DNA from: Bacillota bacterium
GTDB lineage: Bacteria > Bacillota > Clostridia > Lachnospirales > Lachnospiraceae
Assembly: GCA_023423045.1 (NCBI GenBank)
Contig: JAFAGA010000031.1
Location: 1 to 7,575, forward strand
Direction: 5' to 3'
DNA length: 7,575 bases
The stretch's first letter is position 1, and each line of letters begins with the position of its first letter. Below the pieces are notes generated by a model that saw only the letters and a program-made list of their open reading frames with translations, had not been told where the DNA came from and did no database searches. Made by a program: the position numbers and the translations under genes. This document shows, piece after piece, positions 6,182 through 7,575 of this stretch.

Positions 6182-6866
6182 TGCTTCCTCCCAAGGCTTT
6201 ATAACCAATTCCATAAACAGTCTGTATTACATCATCATACTCTTCGCCAAGCTTCTTTCTAACCCGCTGGATATGAATATCCACGGTACGTGTTCCTCCT
6301 GCATAATTCATCTCCCAAATCAGTTCGAGAAGCTGCTCCCTTGTATAGACCCGGCCGGGATTAGACAATAAAAGAGCCAGCATATCATATTCTTTGGGTG
6401 TCAGATCCAGCGGCCTGTCTCCTGCGAAAGCGGTTCTTTTCTCCTTATGAAGCACGATGCCGCCCAGATGAACCTGGTCGGACTCCTGCTTCCTCTGCGC
6501 CTTCTGCATTCTGCGCAACAGGGATTTTAACCGTGCAAGCAGCTCCCGCATATCAAAGGGCTTTGTTATATAATCATCCGCTCCCAGCTCAAGTCCCAGT
6601 ATTTTGTTCACGATATCCTCTTTAGCCGTTACCATGATAATTCCTATCCGCCCCTTATCCTGAAGCTTCTTAAGAATATCATATCCGTCCAGCCCGGGAA
6701 GCATGACATCCAAAATAATGGCATCCGGTTGAAACCGGGCAAGGGTATCCATGGCTTCATCTCCGCGATAAACAGCTTCGGCAGTATAACCTTCTCTTTT
6801 CAATGCGTAGATAATGGCATCCGCTATCTTTTTTTCGTCCTCTATCACCAGAATTTTTTCATTCAT
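6171..6866 (-). CDS. OmpR/PhoB-family response regulator
   Basis: The product is a 231-aa DNA-binding response regulator. The receiver domain (about 3-117) shows the acidic pocket in VIEDE (9-11), the phospho-acceptor Asp53 in ILDVMLPG, Thr80 in VTAKED and Lys102 in TKPFD. The C-terminal winged helix (about 134-228) has the family hallmarks LTPKEYDMLALLL, the recognition-helix region RTVDIHIQRVRKKLG and the wing YGIGYKAL. It acts in the cytoplasm as a transcription factor controlled by the histidine kinase encoded immediately downstream. The ATG at 6866 is chosen because it places the protein start directly before the first receiver strand (NEKILVIEDE). The ribosome binding site is weak (GAGG only 2 nt away, or GAAAG farther up). 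The frame is open to a TTG at 6953, but that 29-residue extension has no homology to a receiver domain. The target genes are not known; the phased boxes before the lipoprotein gene are a candidate. Confidence 0.93.
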   Translation of the reverse strand: MNEKILVIEDEKKIADAIIYALKREGYTAEAVYRGDEAMDTLARFQPDAIILDVMLPGLDGYDILKKLQDKGRIGIIMVTAKEDIVNKILGLELGADDYITKPFDMRELLARLKSLLRRMQKAQRKQESDQVHLGGIVLHKEKRTAFAGDRPLDLTPKEYDMLALLLSNPGRVYTREQLLELIWEMNYAGGTRTVDIHIQRVRKKLGEEYDDVIQTVYGIGYKALGGSSED

Positions 6867-6909
6867 TGCCTCGCACTTCTTTCTGTCGGATATTTTATTG
6901 GATATACTT

Positions 6910-6938
6910 ATTATAGAAGCATTACCCTCCAAAGTGAA
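6910..6938 (-). promoter_or_regulatory. Candidate promoter of the two-component operon inside the end of the P-loop gene
   Basis: On the minus strand TTCACT (6938-6933) is followed after 17 bp by a perfect TATAAT (6915-6910). The -35 matches at 4 of 6 positions. Transcription would start near 6903, 37 nt before the regulator's ATG. The -35 box lies within the last codons of the upstream kinase-like gene. The two-component genes may thus be transcribed both from this promoter and by read-through. Confidence 0.5.
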
Positions 6939-7443
6939 ATAATATTTTCTCAACGGATTGTTCCGGAGACTGTTCTGAGGTATCCAGCCAAAAGCCGATT
7001 CTCGGGGTCTCCTTCATGAACTCCTCATATAAATCCTCAACCGTAAAGCCGGTATAACCAATCTTTCCCCTCATCTCTTCACGTTTTCTTACTGTTTCCA
7101 CATTCGGACAGAGTACTGCGATACGAACAGGATAGCCCTTCAACAGATCCAACATGCGGGATAATTCTTCTCCATAGTAGTTATCCTGCAAAGCAACGGA
7201 AAATCCGTTGTCATAGTAGGTCTTTGCCGAATCTGCTGCCAATCGATAACGCAGATGCAGCTGCCGGACAGCCTCCTCGGACGGCTGTGCCGACATCTCG
7301 GCACGTCCTGATACAATCATTCGACGAAAGATATCGCCGCGCAGATGCACACCCTTTTCCATTTTTGATGCAAGCAGTTCTGCAACTGTTGATTTTCCAG
7401 ATGCCATAACACCGGTAATTATATAGATTGCTCTTTCCAACAC
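6922..7443 (-). CDS. P-loop nucleoside/small-molecule kinase-like protein (AAA_33/CPT-like)
   Basis: The product is a 173-aa cytoplasmic P-loop protein. Walker A is GVMASGKST at residues 11-19, directly after the first beta strand (AIYIITG). HLRGDIFRRMI follows with Asp37 at the position expected for a substrate-binding or catalytic acid in small kinases. RKREEMRG near 120-127 looks like the arginine-rich lid. This layout matches small P-loop phosphotransferases (AAA_33 group, including chloramphenicol phosphotransferase-like, gluconate-kinase-like and zeta-like proteins) and the length is normal for them. The substrate cannot be read from the sequence. The GTG at 7443 is preferred because GGGAGGTG lies just upstream; a TTG one codon on is possible. 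No antitoxin-like gene is visible beside it, which argues against a zeta toxin. It is co-directional with, and 55 bp upstream of, the response regulator gene, so a shared transcript is possible, though a functional link is not shown. Confidence 0.82.
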   Translation of the reverse strand: MLERAIYIITGVMASGKSTVAELLASKMEKGVHLRGDIFRRMIVSGRAEMSAQPSEEAVRQLHLRYRLAADSAKTYYDNGFSVALQDNYYGEELSRMLDLLKGYPVRIAVLCPNVETVRKREEMRGKIGYTGFTVEDLYEEFMKETPRIGFWLDTSEQSPEQSVEKILFHFGG

Positions 7444-7575
7444 AATTCACCTCCCTATTTAGTCAAGTGTTTTTTCCTTTAAAATCAAGGAATTTATAGT
7501 TTCATATCTCAGATGAATGAGCCTCAGTCATGGATATTTCTCTGTATCAGGTACGAGAATAGTGGTGTTAGGGTA

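Noticed and set aside
6182..6214. ATG start for the histidine kinase giving 11 more residues
   Set aside because: The GTG at 6181 has GGGAGG just upstream and starts directly before the basic/hydrophobic first membrane segment. The ATG would lengthen the overlap with the regulator gene to 44 nt. It cannot be fully excluded.
6867..6953. 29-residue extension of the response regulator from a TTG codon
   Set aside because: The receiver fold begins at NEKILVIEDE. The extension overlaps the upstream gene, uses a rare start and has no receiver-like content.
7211..7450. 79-codon minus-strand frame overlapping the P-loop gene
   Set aside because: It is an out-of-frame shadow of the P-loop gene with no family features; the overlapping frame has an intact Walker A motif.
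7444..7575. Promoter for the P-loop gene in the right-end spacer
   Set aside because: On the minus strand a TATAAA box near 7490 and TTGATT and TTGAC elements are present, but none has a partner at proper spacing. No hairpin or gene was recognised here either, so no feature is called.

Overview
The window looks like chromosomal DNA from a low-GC Gram-positive anaerobe, most plausibly a Lachnospiraceae/Clostridium-type Firmicute. This is inferred from AT-rich intergenic DNA, strong AGGAGG-type ribosome binding sites, GTG starts, a BspA-like leucine-rich-repeat secreted protein, and a Gram-positive-style lipoprotein next to an OmpR-family two-component system. No database search was possible, so the genus is not assigned.

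Layout, left to right. Positions 1-120 hold no gene, but the left edge carries a minus-strand Shine-Dalgarno-like sequence that probably serves a gene just outside the window. A small minus-strand gene of unknown function (121-462, 113 aa) follows. Upstream of it is a motif resembling a sigma-D/sigma-28 (motility-type) promoter. The 316-bp divergent spacer 463-778 also holds a perfect TATAAT and three spaced TNTTAAT repeats that may drive the plus-strand gene. That gene (779-3316, 845 aa) encodes a secreted BspA-like leucine-rich-repeat protein built from two homologous halves separated by an Ig-like domain. It ends at a strong hairpin (3369-3420) that probably terminates transcription from both converging sides.

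The right half is a minus-strand cluster, read from right to left: a small P-loop nucleotide kinase/phosphotransferase-like protein (7443-6922), an OmpR/PhoB-type response regulator (6866-6171), a membrane histidine kinase (6181-4721, overlapping the regulator gene by 11 nt), and a beta-propeller lipoprotein (4584-3451). The regulator and kinase are a cognate pair. A likely promoter sits in the end of the P-loop gene. The lipoprotein gene has its own upstream region with a perfect -10 box preceded by three TGTAAA-like motifs spaced 10 and 11 bp apart. That is the layout expected for an OmpR-family regulator site, so the two-component system may directly control the lipoprotein. The order regulator-kinase-propeller lipoprotein recalls mtrA-mtrB-lpqB of actinobacteria, where the lipoprotein contacts the sensor kinase. 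A similar sensor/lipoprotein partnership here is an inference and the most interesting hypothesis in the window.

No RNA genes, CRISPR arrays, insertion sequences, riboswitches or att sites were recognised.
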